Numbered from the stretch's first letter, positions 7,501-15,942 are shown. The stretch is DNA of 64,000 bases from Flavobacterium sp. GSB-24 (GCF_027924665.1 NZ_AP027043.1:1116001-1180000); one strand, 5' to 3'. Numbers and translations are program-made. Notes: generated by a model not told the origin, from the letters alone.

Positions 7501-7845
7501 ATGGACAAAATTTTTATTCCAATCAGCTTTTTTTTAATGATCTTCGGGATCGTTTATTTAATTTATTCAACTAGAAACAGAGAACGTTTGGCACTTATCG
7601 AGAAAGGTGTTGATGCCAGTATTTTTATGCAGGGAAAAGGAAGCGGAGTTCCAGCTTGGAAAATCTTCGTTGTAAATCTAGCATTCTTATTAATAGGAAG
7701 CGGAGTAGGGATCTTTATTGCCTTATTGATTACTACCTATACATCTTTGAATGACGGAGCAGTTTATCCTTCAATAATTTTCATAATGGCAGGTATCGGA
7801 CTTTTGATTGGATTTAAAACAGCAAAAGACTTAGATAAAGAATAA
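7501..7845 (+). CDS. Small membrane protein, DUF6249-like
   Basis: A 114-residue protein of unknown function with three hydrophobic helices (about 5-22, 54-79 and 89-105). A cytoplasmic segment between the first two carries STRNRERLALIEKG, a feature of the DUF6249-type proteins often found near ECF sigma genes in Bacteroidetes. An in-frame ATG at 7468 exists, but the ATG at 7501 gives a sensible membrane start (MDKIFIPISFFLMIFG) without a polar extension, so I prefer it. It is divergent from the ECF sigma operon and may belong to its regulon, but no shared promoter element is evident. Confidence 0.75.
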   Translation: MDKIFIPISFFLMIFGIVYLIYSTRNRERLALIEKGVDASIFMQGKGSGVPAWKIFVVNLAFLLIGSGVGIFIALLITTYTSLNDGAVYPSIIFIMAGIGLLIGFKTAKDLDKE

Positions 7846-7870
7846 GTAAAGTAAAAGTTTAAGTTAGTAC

Positions 7871-7905
7871 AAAAAAAACGCATCAAATACTTGATGCGTT
7901 TTTTT
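7871..7905. terminator. Bidirectional terminator
   Basis: AAAACGCATCAA / TTGATGCGTTTT, with A and T runs on the two sides, lies between two convergent genes and can serve both. Confidence 0.8.
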
Positions 7906-8380
7906 ATTCTTTAGATCCTATAGTTTCGTAGTAAACGTCTACAGAAAGTTTGGGCTGCATAGATGCCATAACGGCAAGTTCATCACAGCGTTCGTTTTGT
8001 GGATGATTGTTGTGGCCTTTTATCCATTTAAAATCGACCTGGTGTTTTCGGTAGGCAACTAAAAAGCGTTTCCATAAATCTGGGTTTTTTCTCCCGGCAA
8101 ATTTCTTTTTTTCCCAGCCTAAAACCCATTTCTTTTCAACAGAATCAACGACATATTTAGAATCAGAAATCACAAGGACTTTCATATTTGGCTTTTTCAG
8201 TTTTTCTAAACCAACAATTACAGCCAAAAGTTCCATTCTATTATTAGTAGTAAGCCGAAAACCTTCGTAAAATTCTTTTTTGTGAGGTGTTCCAACCAAT
8301 TCCATGACTACGCCGTAACCTCCATTTCCAGGATTTCCTTTTGCTGCGCCATCTGTATATATATGTACTTCGTGAGTCAT
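7904..8380 (-). CDS. rnhA: Ribonuclease HI
   Basis: Cuts the RNA strand of RNA-DNA hybrids, for example primers and R-loops. All four carboxylates of the active site are visible: D10 (YTDGAAKGNPGNGG), E50 (NRMELLAV), D73 (ISDSKYV) and D133 (NERCDELA). The basic-protrusion region (WEKKKFAGRKNPDLWKRF) and the HNNHPQN loop are also present. Its 158 residues match the bacterial type 1 enzyme. It is convergent with the upstream small membrane protein gene and shares strand with purN, 68 bases away. Confidence 0.95.
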   Translation of the reverse strand: MTHEVHIYTDGAAKGNPGNGGYGVVMELVGTPHKKEFYEGFRLTTNNRMELLAVIVGLEKLKKPNMKVLVISDSKYVVDSVEKKWVLGWEKKKFAGRKNPDLWKRFLVAYRKHQVDFKWIKGHNNHPQNERCDELAVMASMQPKLSVDVYYETIGSKE

Positions 8381-8394
8381 TTATTTAGAGTGTA

Positions 8395-8467
8395 GATTTT
8401 AGATTTTAGATTGCAGATTTCTGCGACCTAAAAATTGGAATTTGGAATTTAAATTTTGGAATTTGAA
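8395..8467. repeat. Intergenic repeat with GGAATTTGGAATTT words
   Basis: The spacer starts with an iterated AGATTTTAG pattern (about 8397-8420), followed by TTGGAATTTGGAATTT and TTTTGGAATTTGAA (8435-8467). The same words recur near 7300, 9466-9498 and 29329-29362. The repeat reaches into the purN gene and supplies its last codons and stop. Confidence 0.6.
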
Positions 8468-9027
8468 TCTTCCAGAATCTTATGGATAATCTCAGGAAAA
8501 TGTGTTTGTTCCAGCTCATGAATCTTTTCTGCAACAGTTTCTGGGGTGTCTTCGTCTGTTAAGGATATATTTGCTTGAAAAATAATACCGCCCTCATCAT
8601 AATTTTCATTTACATAATGAATAGAAATTCCAGTTTCTTTTTCTTTGTTATTTACTATAGCCCTGTGAATGTGCATGCCGTACATACCTTTACCGCCATA
8701 TTTAGGTAAAAGTGCAGGATGGATATTTATTATTTTATTTGGATATTGTTCGATTATGTTTTCAGGAAATTTCAATAAAAAACCTGCAAGTACGATCAAA
8801 TCCGGGTCGATTTTTTGTATTTTTTGTAATACATTTCGCTCTAAAAGTTCGTTTTTTGCGAAGATTTCGACTGGAATTTGATGATTTTTTGCTCTGTCAA
8901 TAACTTTTGCTGAGGCATTATTTGTAAAAACCGAAACCACCTTTGCAATTTCACTGTTCGAAAAATATTTTATAATGTTCTCTGCGTTAGTTCCTGATCC
9001 TGAGGCAAAAACGATAATTTTTTTCAT
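8449..9027 (-). CDS. purN: Phosphoribosylglycinamide formyltransferase
   Basis: Formylates GAR with 10-formyl-tetrahydrofolate in purine synthesis. The catalytic triad is visible as N101 and H103 (INIHPALLPKYGGKGMYG) and D144 (NYDEGGIIF). The N-terminal FASGSGTN phosphate loop is at 8-14. I start the gene at the ATG at 9027, which gives 192 residues beginning MKKIIVFASGSG as in other PurN proteins. A longer frame reaching 9126 would add an unlikely 33-residue hydrophobic extension. The last codons (about SNSKI) and the stop are made of the GGAATTT intergenic repeat, so the C-terminus may be species-specific. It is divergent from acpP. Confidence 0.92.
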   Translation of the reverse strand: MKKIIVFASGSGTNAENIIKYFSNSEIAKVVSVFTNNASAKVIDRAKNHQIPVEIFAKNELLERNVLQKIQKIDPDLIVLAGFLLKFPENIIEQYPNKIINIHPALLPKYGGKGMYGMHIHRAIVNNKEKETGISIHYVNENYDEGGIIFQANISLTDEDTPETVAEKIHELEQTHFPEIIHKILEDSNSKI

Positions 9028-9143
9028 AATAGAATTTATTTTGAGAATGCAAAAAACGGAATAAAAAACGAAAATAAATAGCTTTAAAAGACCTTTCTTG
9101 AAATTAATTTTATAAATTAGTGTCACATTTATAAACTAAATAG

Positions 9144-9172
9144 TTGTTTTAAAATAAAGTTTTTTATTTTTG
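9144..9172 (+). promoter_or_regulatory. Promoter of acpP
   Basis: TTG (9144-9146), 18 bases, TATTTTTG (9165-9172) matches the flavobacterial consensus. It leaves a leader of about 25 bases before the acpP start. Confidence 0.75.
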
Positions 9173-9202
9173 CCAACAAATTAAATTCTAAAATTAAAGA
9201 TT

Positions 9203-9439
9203 ATGTCAGACATTGCATCAAGAGTAAAAGCGATTATCGTAGACAAATTAGGTGTTGACGAAAACGAAGTTGTAACAGAAGCAAGCTTCACTAATGATTT
9301 AGGAGCTGACTCATTAGACACTGTTGAGCTTATTATGGAATTCGAAAAAGAATTTGATATTCAAATTCCAGACGATCAAGCAGAAAACATTGCTACTGTT
9401 GGTCAAGCTATTTCTTATATCGAGGAAGCTAAAAAATAA
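9203..9439 (+). CDS. acpP: Acyl carrier protein
   Basis: Carries growing fatty acyl chains on a phosphopantetheine arm in type II fatty acid synthesis. The attachment site is S37 in [10 protein letters not shown]. The protein is 78 residues, acidic, and predicted to be a four-helix bundle, all standard. It precedes fabF, the usual flavobacterial order, but the gap of 236 bases contains a long hairpin that may terminate or process the message and let acpP be made in excess over fabF. Confidence 0.97.
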   Translation: MSDIASRVKAIIVDKLGVDENEVVTEASFTNDLGADSLDTVELIMEFEKEFDIQIPDDQAENIATVGQAISYIEEAKK

Positions 9440-9445
9440 TAATAC

Positions 9446-9548
9446 CACACCCGAATTTTAAAAATTCCAAATTTGAATATCCAAATTCCAAAATTGGAGT
9501 TTGTTTTTTAAAAATAGAAATTTTTAAAAGTCGGGTGTTATTATTTTT
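9446..9548 (+). terminator. Long hairpin after acpP
   Basis: An imperfect stem of about 20 bp (CACCCGAATTTTAAAAATT against AATTTTTAAAAGTCGGGTG) is followed by a T-run at 9543-9550. The loop itself holds a nested palindrome with GGAATTT-type words (CCAAATT / AATTGG). It is probably a terminator or processing site between acpP and fabF, grown from an intergenic repeat. Confidence 0.65.
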
Positions 9549-9675
9549 TTAAATTTAAATTTCGATTGATTTTCAATCAAAAAGATATATTTATATTGTA
9601 ATTCCCATGGCTCTTAAGTAACAATAAGTTAAGAAAGCGTGGGTTTTATTTGTTTAAAGTACAAAATACATATTT

Positions 9676-10929
9676 ATGGCATTAAGGCGAGTTGTTGTAA
9701 CAGGATTAGGTGCACTTACTCCTATCGGGAATAATATCCAGGATTATTGGAATGCACTTGTGAATGGGGTTAGCGGAGCGGCTCCTATAACATATTATGA
9801 TACAGAAAAGCATAAAACGAAATTTGCCTGCGAAGTAAAAAACTTCAACATTGAAGATTACATGGATCGTAAGGAATCTCGTAGATTAGATAAATTTGCG
9901 CAATATGCAATTGCTGCCAGTGATGAAGCTATTAAAGATGCTGGAATTACTAATGATAATGTAAACAAACAAAGAGTTGGTGTTATCTGGGGAGCAGGAA
10001 TTGGAGGTTTAGAAACTTTCCAAGACGAAGTTATGTATTATGCTAAAGGTGATGGAACTCCAAAGTTCAATCCGTTTTTTATCCCTAAAATGATTGCCGA
10101 TATCGCTCCTGCGCATATTTCTATGCGTAATGGTTATATGGGACCAAATTATACTACGGTTTCTGCATGTGCATCTTCTGCAAATGCATTAATCGACGCT
10201 TTCAACTACATTCGTTTAGGAATGTGCGATGTTATTGTTTCTGGAGGTTCTGAAGCTGCAGTTACAATTGCAGGTATGGGAGGATTTAGTTCAATGCACG
10301 CTTTATCTACAAGAAACGAAAGTCCAGAAACGGCTTCAAGACCTTTTGATGCAACCAGAGATGGTTTCGTTTTAGGAGAAGGAGCAGGAGCTTTGGTTCT
10401 TGAAGATTACGAACATGCTAAAGCTAGAGGTGCTAAAATTTATTGTGAAATTGGCGGTGGCGGAATGTCGTCTGACGCTTATCACTTAACTGCACCACAT
10501 CCAGAAGGAATTGGAGTAATTGCCGTAATGGAAAATACTTTGAGAGATGCTGGAATGAACCCTGAAGATGTAGATCACATTAATACTCACGGAACTTCTA
10601 CTCCATTAGGAGACGTTGCTGAGTTAAAAGCGATCAGTAAAGTTTTTGGAGAACATGCTAAAAACATCAACATCAACTCAACAAAATCAATGACAGGACA
10701 TTTACTTGGTGCTGCTGGAGCTATTGAAGCAATTGCTTCGATCTTAGCAATGCAACACGGAATTGTTCCTCCAACGATTAACCATACTGTTGTTGACGAA
10801 AATATTGATCCATCATTAAATCTTACTTTAAACAAACCTCAAAAACGTGAGGTAAATGTTGCAATGAGTAATACATTTGGTTTTGGTGGACACAATGCTT
10901 GTGTATTGTTTAAAAAACTAGTTGACTAA
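9676..10929 (+). CDS. fabF: 3-oxoacyl-[acyl-carrier-protein] synthase II
   Basis: Condenses malonyl-ACP with acyl-ACP in fatty acid elongation. The Cys-His-His triad is C165 (TVSACASSANAL), H306 (NTHGTSTPLGD) and H343 (KSMTGHLLGAAG, with K338). The C-terminal FGFGGHNACV block is also present. The length of 417 residues is normal for KAS II. It starts about 236 bases after acpP and is followed by rnc after 9 bases, so fabF and rnc are probably co-transcribed. Confidence 0.96.
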   Translation: MALRRVVVTGLGALTPIGNNIQDYWNALVNGVSGAAPITYYDTEKHKTKFACEVKNFNIEDYMDRKESRRLDKFAQYAIAASDEAIKDAGITNDNVNKQRVGVIWGAGIGGLETFQDEVMYYAKGDGTPKFNPFFIPKMIADIAPAHISMRNGYMGPNYTTVSACASSANALIDAFNYIRLGMCDVIVSGGSEAAVTIAGMGGFSSMHALSTRNESPETASRPFDATRDGFVLGEGAGALVLEDYEHAKARGAKIYCEIGGGGMSSDAYHLTAPHPEGIGVIAVMENTLRDAGMNPEDVDHINTHGTSTPLGDVAELKAISKVFGEHAKNININSTKSMTGHLLGAAGAIEAIASILAMQHGIVPPTINHTVVDENIDPSLNLTLNKPQKREVNVAMSNTFGFGGHNACVLFKKLVD

Positions 10930-10938
10930 TTTCTGTAT

Positions 10939-11679
10939 ATGAATATTATCAAAAAAATATTTTCTAAATCCCGTTCTCTAGAAGACGGGATTTTTTTTGA
11001 CACTATTCAGAAAATTCTTGGTTTTCAGCCTTCTAGCATCGATTTTTATAAGAGAGCTTTTACGCATCGCTCTTCTAATAAACTGGATCCAAATGGGCAT
11101 CCTATTAATTACGAACGCTTGGAATTTTTAGGAGATGCGATGTTAAGTGCCGTAATTGCCGCACATTTATTTAATAAAGCCCCAAATGGAGATGAAGGTT
11201 ATTTAACCAAAATGCGCTCAAAAATTGTGAGCCGCGAACATTTGAATGAATTAGGTAAAGATTTAAACTTAGTACAGTTTGTAGAAAGTAAAGTGCCAAT
11301 TCAGCACTTTGGCGAAAACATTCATGGTAATATTTTTGAATCTCTTATTGGAGCAATTTATTTAGATAAAGGCTATTCTTTTTGTGAAAAATTCATACAG
11401 AAAAGAGTAGTAACTCCTTATGTCGATATTGCTCGACTTGAAGGAAAAGTTATAAGTTATAAAAGTCTTGTTATTGAATGGTGTCAAAAAGAAAAAAGAG
11501 TTTTTCATTATGATATTTTTGAAGATAATGGTATAGACGGACAGCGTTTATTTGGTGTTAAACTTAGTATTGACGACAAAGTAGTTGCGAGAGCGAGAGC
11601 AACTTCAAAAAAGAAAGCCGAAGAGAAAGCATCTCAAAGAGCTTACTTTGCGTTTCAAGAAAAAATTGACAAGAAATAG
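10939..11679 (+). CDS. rnc: Ribonuclease III
   Basis: Cleaves double-stranded RNA in rRNA processing and mRNA turnover. The catalytic domain has the signature ERLEFLGDA at residues 59-67 (E59, E62, D66) and the second acidic cluster around GNIFESLIGAIYLD (E134). Where E. coli has D114, this protein has N131, a substitution I believe occurs in other Bacteroidetes. A double-stranded-RNA-binding domain fills the C-terminal 70 residues (GVKLSIDDKVVARARATSKK, then KAEEKASQRAY). The length is 246 residues. It is directly downstream of fabF. It could act on the long palindromic mRNA spacers described elsewhere in this window, which is an inference. Confidence 0.95.
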   Translation: MNIIKKIFSKSRSLEDGIFFDTIQKILGFQPSSIDFYKRAFTHRSSNKLDPNGHPINYERLEFLGDAMLSAVIAAHLFNKAPNGDEGYLTKMRSKIVSREHLNELGKDLNLVQFVESKVPIQHFGENIHGNIFESLIGAIYLDKGYSFCEKFIQKRVVTPYVDIARLEGKVISYKSLVIEWCQKEKRVFHYDIFEDNGIDGQRLFGVKLSIDDKVVARARATSKKKAEEKASQRAYFAFQEKIDKK

Positions 11680-11804
11680 CTGCAAAAATGTTGTAAGTAT
11701 CACAATGCTACAACGTTTTCGTTTATAATTTAACAAAACAACCATGTTATAACCGTTGAAGCTCCGTTTAGAAATAGTATATTTACAACTTGATTTTTCA
11801 AGAC

Positions 11805-12293
11805 ATGGCTATTCATAGATTGGATTTAGACGAATTTGACGAAATTGATTATTATTTAATGGCAATTCATACTTCATTAGAAGATTATCGATTAGCCTAT
11901 TTTATAAATAAAATCCTTCCGATAAACTTAAGTAAGAGCAAAAACGAGATCCATGCTCAGACTAAGGAAGGAGAAGCAAATTTTTCGAGATTCTATTATT
12001 ATGATTCTGAAAAAGCTGTTTCCTGGAATTTAATTCAGAATAAAAATGAAATCATTTCTGTGAGTACGAATGATTTTCAGAATTTGTTTTCTAATGAAAC
12101 AAGTGAGGTTTCGACAACAATTCATTTACTTCCTGAATTTAAAAAAGTCGATTTTTTCCTGAAAATAGACAATAGCGAAGAGGCGCTTAATTTTTCAGAA
12201 ATTCAACAAAAACTAAATACCATTGAAAGTATTGCAGCTATTTATGCTGTAGATACAGATAAAATAAAATCAAAAAACAATCTAATTTTTTAA
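11805..12293 (+). CDS. IPExxxVDY-motif family protein
   Basis: A Bacteroidetes protein of unknown function, 162 residues, usually encoded just before pyruvate kinase as here (gap 5 bases). The family-naming motif near the C-terminus appears as LLPEFKKVDFFLKI, a variant of IPExxxVDY. There is no signal peptide or membrane helix, so it is cytoplasmic. I start at the ATG at 11805; a TTG at 11790 would add only MIFQD. The close coupling to pyk suggests a link to glycolysis or simply operon position. No catalytic residues can be named. Confidence 0.8.
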   Translation: MAIHRLDLDEFDEIDYYLMAIHTSLEDYRLAYFINKILPINLSKSKNEIHAQTKEGEANFSRFYYYDSEKAVSWNLIQNKNEIISVSTNDFQNLFSNETSEVSTTIHLLPEFKKVDFFLKIDNSEEALNFSEIQQKLNTIESIAAIYAVDTDKIKSKNNLIF

Positions 12294-12298
12294 AAAAA

Positions 12299-13732
12299 AT
12301 GTTAACAAACAAGAAAACCAAAATTGTTGCTACACTTGGCCCGGCTTGTAGTACAAGAGAGATCATCAAAGATATGATCGATGCAGGGGTTAATGTGTTT
12401 AGAATCAATTTTTCGCATGCAGATTACGAAGGAGTAAAAGAAAAGATTAATATTATTAGAAGCCTTAACGATGAGTTTGGTTACACTACAGCAATCTTAG
12501 GAGATTTGCAAGGACCAAAACTTAGAGTAGGTGTAATGGAAGAAGGTACTGTAGTACATGATGGTGATGAAATCACTTTTACAACTGCAGAAGATATTAT
12601 TGGAACATCGAAAAAAGCCTTCATGAAATATCAAAATTTTCCAAATGATGTTAACGTTGGAGAGCGTATCTTGCTTGATGATGGTAAACTTATTTTCGAA
12701 ATTGTTTCTACAGATAAAAAAAGTGAAGTTGTTGCTAGAGTTATCCAAGGTGGAGAATTAAAATCTAAAAAAGGAGTTAATCTTCCAAACACAAAGATTT
12801 CTTTACCAGCTTTAACTGAAAAAGATATTGCCGATGCGATTTTCGCAATTGAGCAAAGAGTGGATTGGATTGCGCTTTCGTTTGTAAAAACACCACGCGA
12901 TTTACAAGACTTACAAGAATTAATCGCAAAGCATTCTGACGTTAAAATTCCAATTATTGCTAAAATTGAAATGCCGGAAGCTCTTGAGAACATGGATAAA
13001 ATTGTAGCGTATTGCGATGGTTTAATGGTGGCACGTGGAGATCTAGGAGTTGAACTTCCTGCTCACGAAGTACCGTTGGTTCAAAAAGATTTGATCCGCA
13101 GAGCAAAAACAGCTAGAATTCCTGTTATTGTTGCAACTCAAATGATGGAGACAATGATTACAAGTTTAACTCCAACAAGAGCAGAAGTTAATGACGTTGC
13201 TAACTCAGTAATGGACGGAGCAGATGCTGTAATGTTGTCTGGAGAAACTGCTACAGGAAATTATCCAGTACAAGTAATTCAAAAAATGGCACAAATTTGT
13301 GAGGCTGTGGAGAATTCACCACTAATCCAAGTTCCACAAAATACTCCGCAAATTAAAACAAAACGTTTTGTTACTAAAACAGTTTGCCACCAAGCAGCTT
13401 TATTAGCAAATGAAATCGAAGCTAAAGCAATATGTACTTTAACAAACAGCGGTTATACAGCTTTCCAAATTTCAGCTTGGAGACCAGCTTCTGCTCATAT
13501 TTTAGTATTTACTTCAAACAGAAGAATCTTAACACAATTGAATTTATTATGGGGAGTTAAATCTTTCTACTATGATAATGAAGAAAGTACAGATGATACT
13601 GTAACAGATGTAAATCAAATTGCAGTTGAAAAAGGTTATGCACAAAAAGGAGATTATTTAATTAATCTTGCTGCAATGCCAATCAAAGAAAAAGGAATGG
13701 TTAACACTATGAGAGTTTCTGAAATAGAGTAA
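12299..13732 (+). CDS. pyk: Pyruvate kinase
   Basis: Makes pyruvate and ATP from phosphoenolpyruvate and ADP, the last step of glycolysis. Recognised by NKKTKIVATLGPACS at the start, the RINFSHADYEG block, GDLQGPKLRVG, the catalytic-lysine signature PIIAKIEMPEAL, MVARGDLGVELP and the nucleotide-site region IVATQMMETM. The length of 477 is typical. The C-terminal effector domain is complete. It is the last gene of the rnc / IPExxxVDY / pyk run, followed by a strong terminator. Confidence 0.97.
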   Translation: MLTNKKTKIVATLGPACSTREIIKDMIDAGVNVFRINFSHADYEGVKEKINIIRSLNDEFGYTTAILGDLQGPKLRVGVMEEGTVVHDGDEITFTTAEDIIGTSKKAFMKYQNFPNDVNVGERILLDDGKLIFEIVSTDKKSEVVARVIQGGELKSKKGVNLPNTKISLPALTEKDIADAIFAIEQRVDWIALSFVKTPRDLQDLQELIAKHSDVKIPIIAKIEMPEALENMDKIVAYCDGLMVARGDLGVELPAHEVPLVQKDLIRRAKTARIPVIVATQMMETMITSLTPTRAEVNDVANSVMDGADAVMLSGETATGNYPVQVIQKMAQICEAVENSPLIQVPQNTPQIKTKRFVTKTVCHQAALLANEIEAKAICTLTNSGYTAFQISAWRPASAHILVFTSNRRILTQLNLLWGVKSFYYDNEESTDDTVTDVNQIAVEKGYAQKGDYLINLAAMPIKEKGMVNTMRVSEIE

Positions 13733-13753
13733 ATTATTCTATACATATATTTT

Positions 13754-13785
13754 AAAAGCCGCTTGATTCAAGCGGCTTTTTTTGT
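13754..13785 (+). terminator. Terminator of pyk
   Basis: AAAGCCGCTTG / CAAGCGGCTTT with a 3-base loop is followed by seven T. Confidence 0.9.
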
Positions 13786-13902
13786 TTTAAATCTTTTACT
13801 TACACATTTTTCACCTCTGGCTACAAAGATTTCTGTTTAATAGAATTAATTAATAGTCATTTTTACTATATGTAAAAAAGCGTTTTCTTCTATTTTTCAT
13901 TT

Positions 13903-13922
13903 ATCATTTTTATAAAAATGAT
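13903..13922. promoter_or_regulatory. 20-bp perfect palindrome, candidate operator A
   Basis: ATCATTTTTATAAAAATGAT is its own reverse complement. It shares the TCATTTT...AAAATGA plan with a second, 26-bp palindrome 28 bases downstream. Both precede a TAATTTTG -7-like box at 14018-14025 and the sulfatase gene. A dimeric regulator site is the simplest reading; an RNA hairpin is the alternative. Confidence 0.5.
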
Positions 13923-13950
13923 GCTTTTTGTTGCAAATTCCTCATTTATG

Positions 13951-13976
13951 TTGTTTCATTTTATAAAATGAAACAA
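13951..13976. promoter_or_regulatory. 26-bp perfect palindrome, candidate operator B
   Basis: The arms TTGTTTCATTTTA and TAAAATGAAACAA abut with no spacer and no mismatch. The inner core CATTTTATAAAATG is almost the core of palindrome A. Its centre is about 55 bases upstream of the candidate -7 box, where activators often bind. There is no T-run that would make it a terminator. Confidence 0.5.
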
Positions 13977-14017
13977 GCTCTCGCCAAATAAATACAATTA
14001 TTCGCTCATTTATTAGC

Positions 14018-14025
14018 TAATTTTG
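14018..14025 (+). promoter_or_regulatory. Possible -7 element of the sulfatase cluster
   Basis: TAATTTTG fits TAnnTTTG. No good -33 box is found at the usual spacing, which would be consistent with an activator-dependent promoter. The implied leader is about 170 bases. The rest of the gap 13786-14198 holds AT-rich sequence in which I see nothing else. Confidence 0.35.
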
Positions 14026-14198
14026 AGAAGCTTAAAAAAAAGTTAAAAAAATATCTCAAGTTTCTGGAATAAATCTTCCAAACCATATCAAAAAAATATA
14101 CTCCATTAATAAGTTTTTGAAAGCAGCATTTTACCCATTTTTCTTTCGGATTTACAAACTCATATAAATAACAAGATCATTAACGAATTTTTTTTATC

Positions 14199-15869
14199 AT
14201 GAAACAGAGTAAACTTAAAAATGCCATAATGCTTTTTGCATTTGTTTGCTTCACACTTATTGAAGCAAATGCTCAGAATAGTAAAAAACCAAATATTCTG
14301 GTGCTATGGGGTGATGATATAGGAACAACTAATATTAGTGCCTATAGTGATGGAGTTATGGGATATACCACCCCCAATATTGATCGTTTAGCGAATGAAG
14401 GAATGCGATTCTTACATTATTATGGAGAACAAAGCTGTACTGCTGGCCGTGCAGCGTTTTTAACAGGACAGCATGGTCTAAGAACCGGATTGACAAAAGT
14501 GGGTTTCCCTGGAGCACCAATGGGAATGAGTCAGTTAGATCCTTCTGTTGGAGGAATAATGAAAAGCCTTGGATATGCAACTGGACAGTTTGGTAAAAAT
14601 CATGTGGGAGATCGTAATGAGAGTTTACCGACAGTTAATGGTTTTGATGAATTTTTTGGAAATCTTTACCACCTAAATGCAGAAGAAGAGCCAGAATTGC
14701 CAGATTATCCAAAAGACCCAGAATATCTGAAAAAATTTGGACCTAGAGGAGTATTAAAATGTACTGCAACAAATGTTGATGACGGAACTACAGATCCTCG
14801 TTTTGGAAGAGTTGGAAAACAAAGAATCGAAGATACAGGACCTCTTACTAAAAAAAGAATGGAAACTGTAGATGACGAAACATCAGCAGCAGCCATCGAT
14901 TTTATTAAAAGACAAAATGCAGCGGGAAAACCATTTTTTTGCTGGTTTAATGCCACTCGTATGCACCTTCGTACACATGTTAGAGCAGAACATAGAGGCA
15001 GATATACACACGGCGATAGTGAATATATCGATGGTATGATCGAACATGACGAAACAATTGGTAGTATTTTGAAAGCCCTAGACGATTTAGGAATTGCTGA
15101 TAATACTATTGTTGTGTATTCTACAGATAACGGTCCTCATATGAATACATGGCCAGATGGCGCAATGACTCCTTACCGCTCAGAAAAAAATACAAACTGG
15201 GAAGGTGCTTTCCGCGTACCTTGTATTGTTCGCTGGCCAGGACATATTAAAGCAGGAACTGTAACTAATGAAATAATGAGCCATAACGACTGGATTCCCA
15301 CATTTGCTTCAATTGCAGGTGAGCCAGATATAATAAATAAACTTTTAAAAGGTTATTCTGCAAATGGAAAAACATATAAAGTGCATTTAGATGGTTTTGA
15401 TCAAAGTAAATTTTTAGAAGGCAAAACACCAAAAAGTGCCAGAGATAAATTCTTTTACACAGATGATGACGGACTTTTAGTTGGGTTGAGAGAAGGAGAT
15501 TATAAATATGTTTTTGCCGAACAAAGGTTAGGAGGAACATTAGGAGTCTGGGCAGAACCTTTCACCAAACTGCGTTTGCAAAAGATATTTAATTTATATC
15601 AGGATCCTTTTGAAAGAGCTGATATAACTTCAAATACTTTTTGGGATTATCAGTTGAATCATGTGCAACTAATGTATGGTGCAATTCAAGATGTCGTTGT
15701 ATTTGCAGAAACATTTAAAGAGTATCCTCCAAGATCAATTCCACCAAGTTTCTCTGCTTACACAATTATGGAAGAAGCGATGAAAGATATTAAAGCACAA
15801 AAATATATTGAGAAAAACGTTCTTCCTAAATTAAAAGAGGATGAAGCAGAAACAAAAAAGAAAAAATAG
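14199..15869 (+). CDS. Exported arylsulfatase (formylglycine type)
   Basis: Hydrolyses a sulfate ester outside the cytoplasm. Residues 1-26 are a signal peptide ending IEANAQ. The metal-binding DD of WGDDIG is at about 39-40. The formylglycine motif is C80 in SCTAGRAAFLTGQ, which fits CxAxR and requires a maturation enzyme not present in this window. Later blocks are FGKNHVGD, YSTDNGPHMNTWPDG and CIVRWPG. At 556 residues it is normal for the family. It is the first gene of the cluster with HAD, barrel, DUF1254 and DUF2252 genes. Sulfatases with this CTAGR motif are, as I recall, frequent next to DUF1254 genes. The natural substrate is unknown. Confidence 0.9.
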   Translation: MKQSKLKNAIMLFAFVCFTLIEANAQNSKKPNILVLWGDDIGTTNISAYSDGVMGYTTPNIDRLANEGMRFLHYYGEQSCTAGRAAFLTGQHGLRTGLTKVGFPGAPMGMSQLDPSVGGIMKSLGYATGQFGKNHVGDRNESLPTVNGFDEFFGNLYHLNAEEEPELPDYPKDPEYLKKFGPRGVLKCTATNVDDGTTDPRFGRVGKQRIEDTGPLTKKRMETVDDETSAAAIDFIKRQNAAGKPFFCWFNATRMHLRTHVRAEHRGRYTHGDSEYIDGMIEHDETIGSILKALDDLGIADNTIVVYSTDNGPHMNTWPDGAMTPYRSEKNTNWEGAFRVPCIVRWPGHIKAGTVTNEIMSHNDWIPTFASIAGEPDIINKLLKGYSANGKTYKVHLDGFDQSKFLEGKTPKSARDKFFYTDDDGLLVGLREGDYKYVFAEQRLGGTLGVWAEPFTKLRLQKIFNLYQDPFERADITSNTFWDYQLNHVQLMYGAIQDVVVFAETFKEYPPRSIPPSFSAYTIMEEAMKDIKAQKYIEKNVLPKLKEDEAETKKKK

Positions 15870-15887
15870 AAATAGTATTTAATAAAA

Positions 15888-15920
15888 AAAAGCTTGAGTT
15901 ACCCCATAACTCAAGCTTTT
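15888..15920 (+). terminator. Hairpin between sulfatase and HAD genes
   Basis: AAAAGCTTGAGTT / AACTCAAGCTTTT, a perfect 13-bp stem with a 7-base loop, is followed by only four T. It may be a partial terminator that lowers expression of downstream cluster genes. Confidence 0.65.
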
Positions 15921-15942
15921 CAATAACTTAAAAATCAATATC

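Noticed and set aside
12631..12993. Minus-strand open frame of 120 residues in pyk
   Set aside because: It is antisense to conserved pyk sequence with a low-complexity product.
13951..13976. Rho-independent terminator
   Set aside because: The stem is AT-rich with no T-run, and pyk already has a strong terminator 170 bases upstream.
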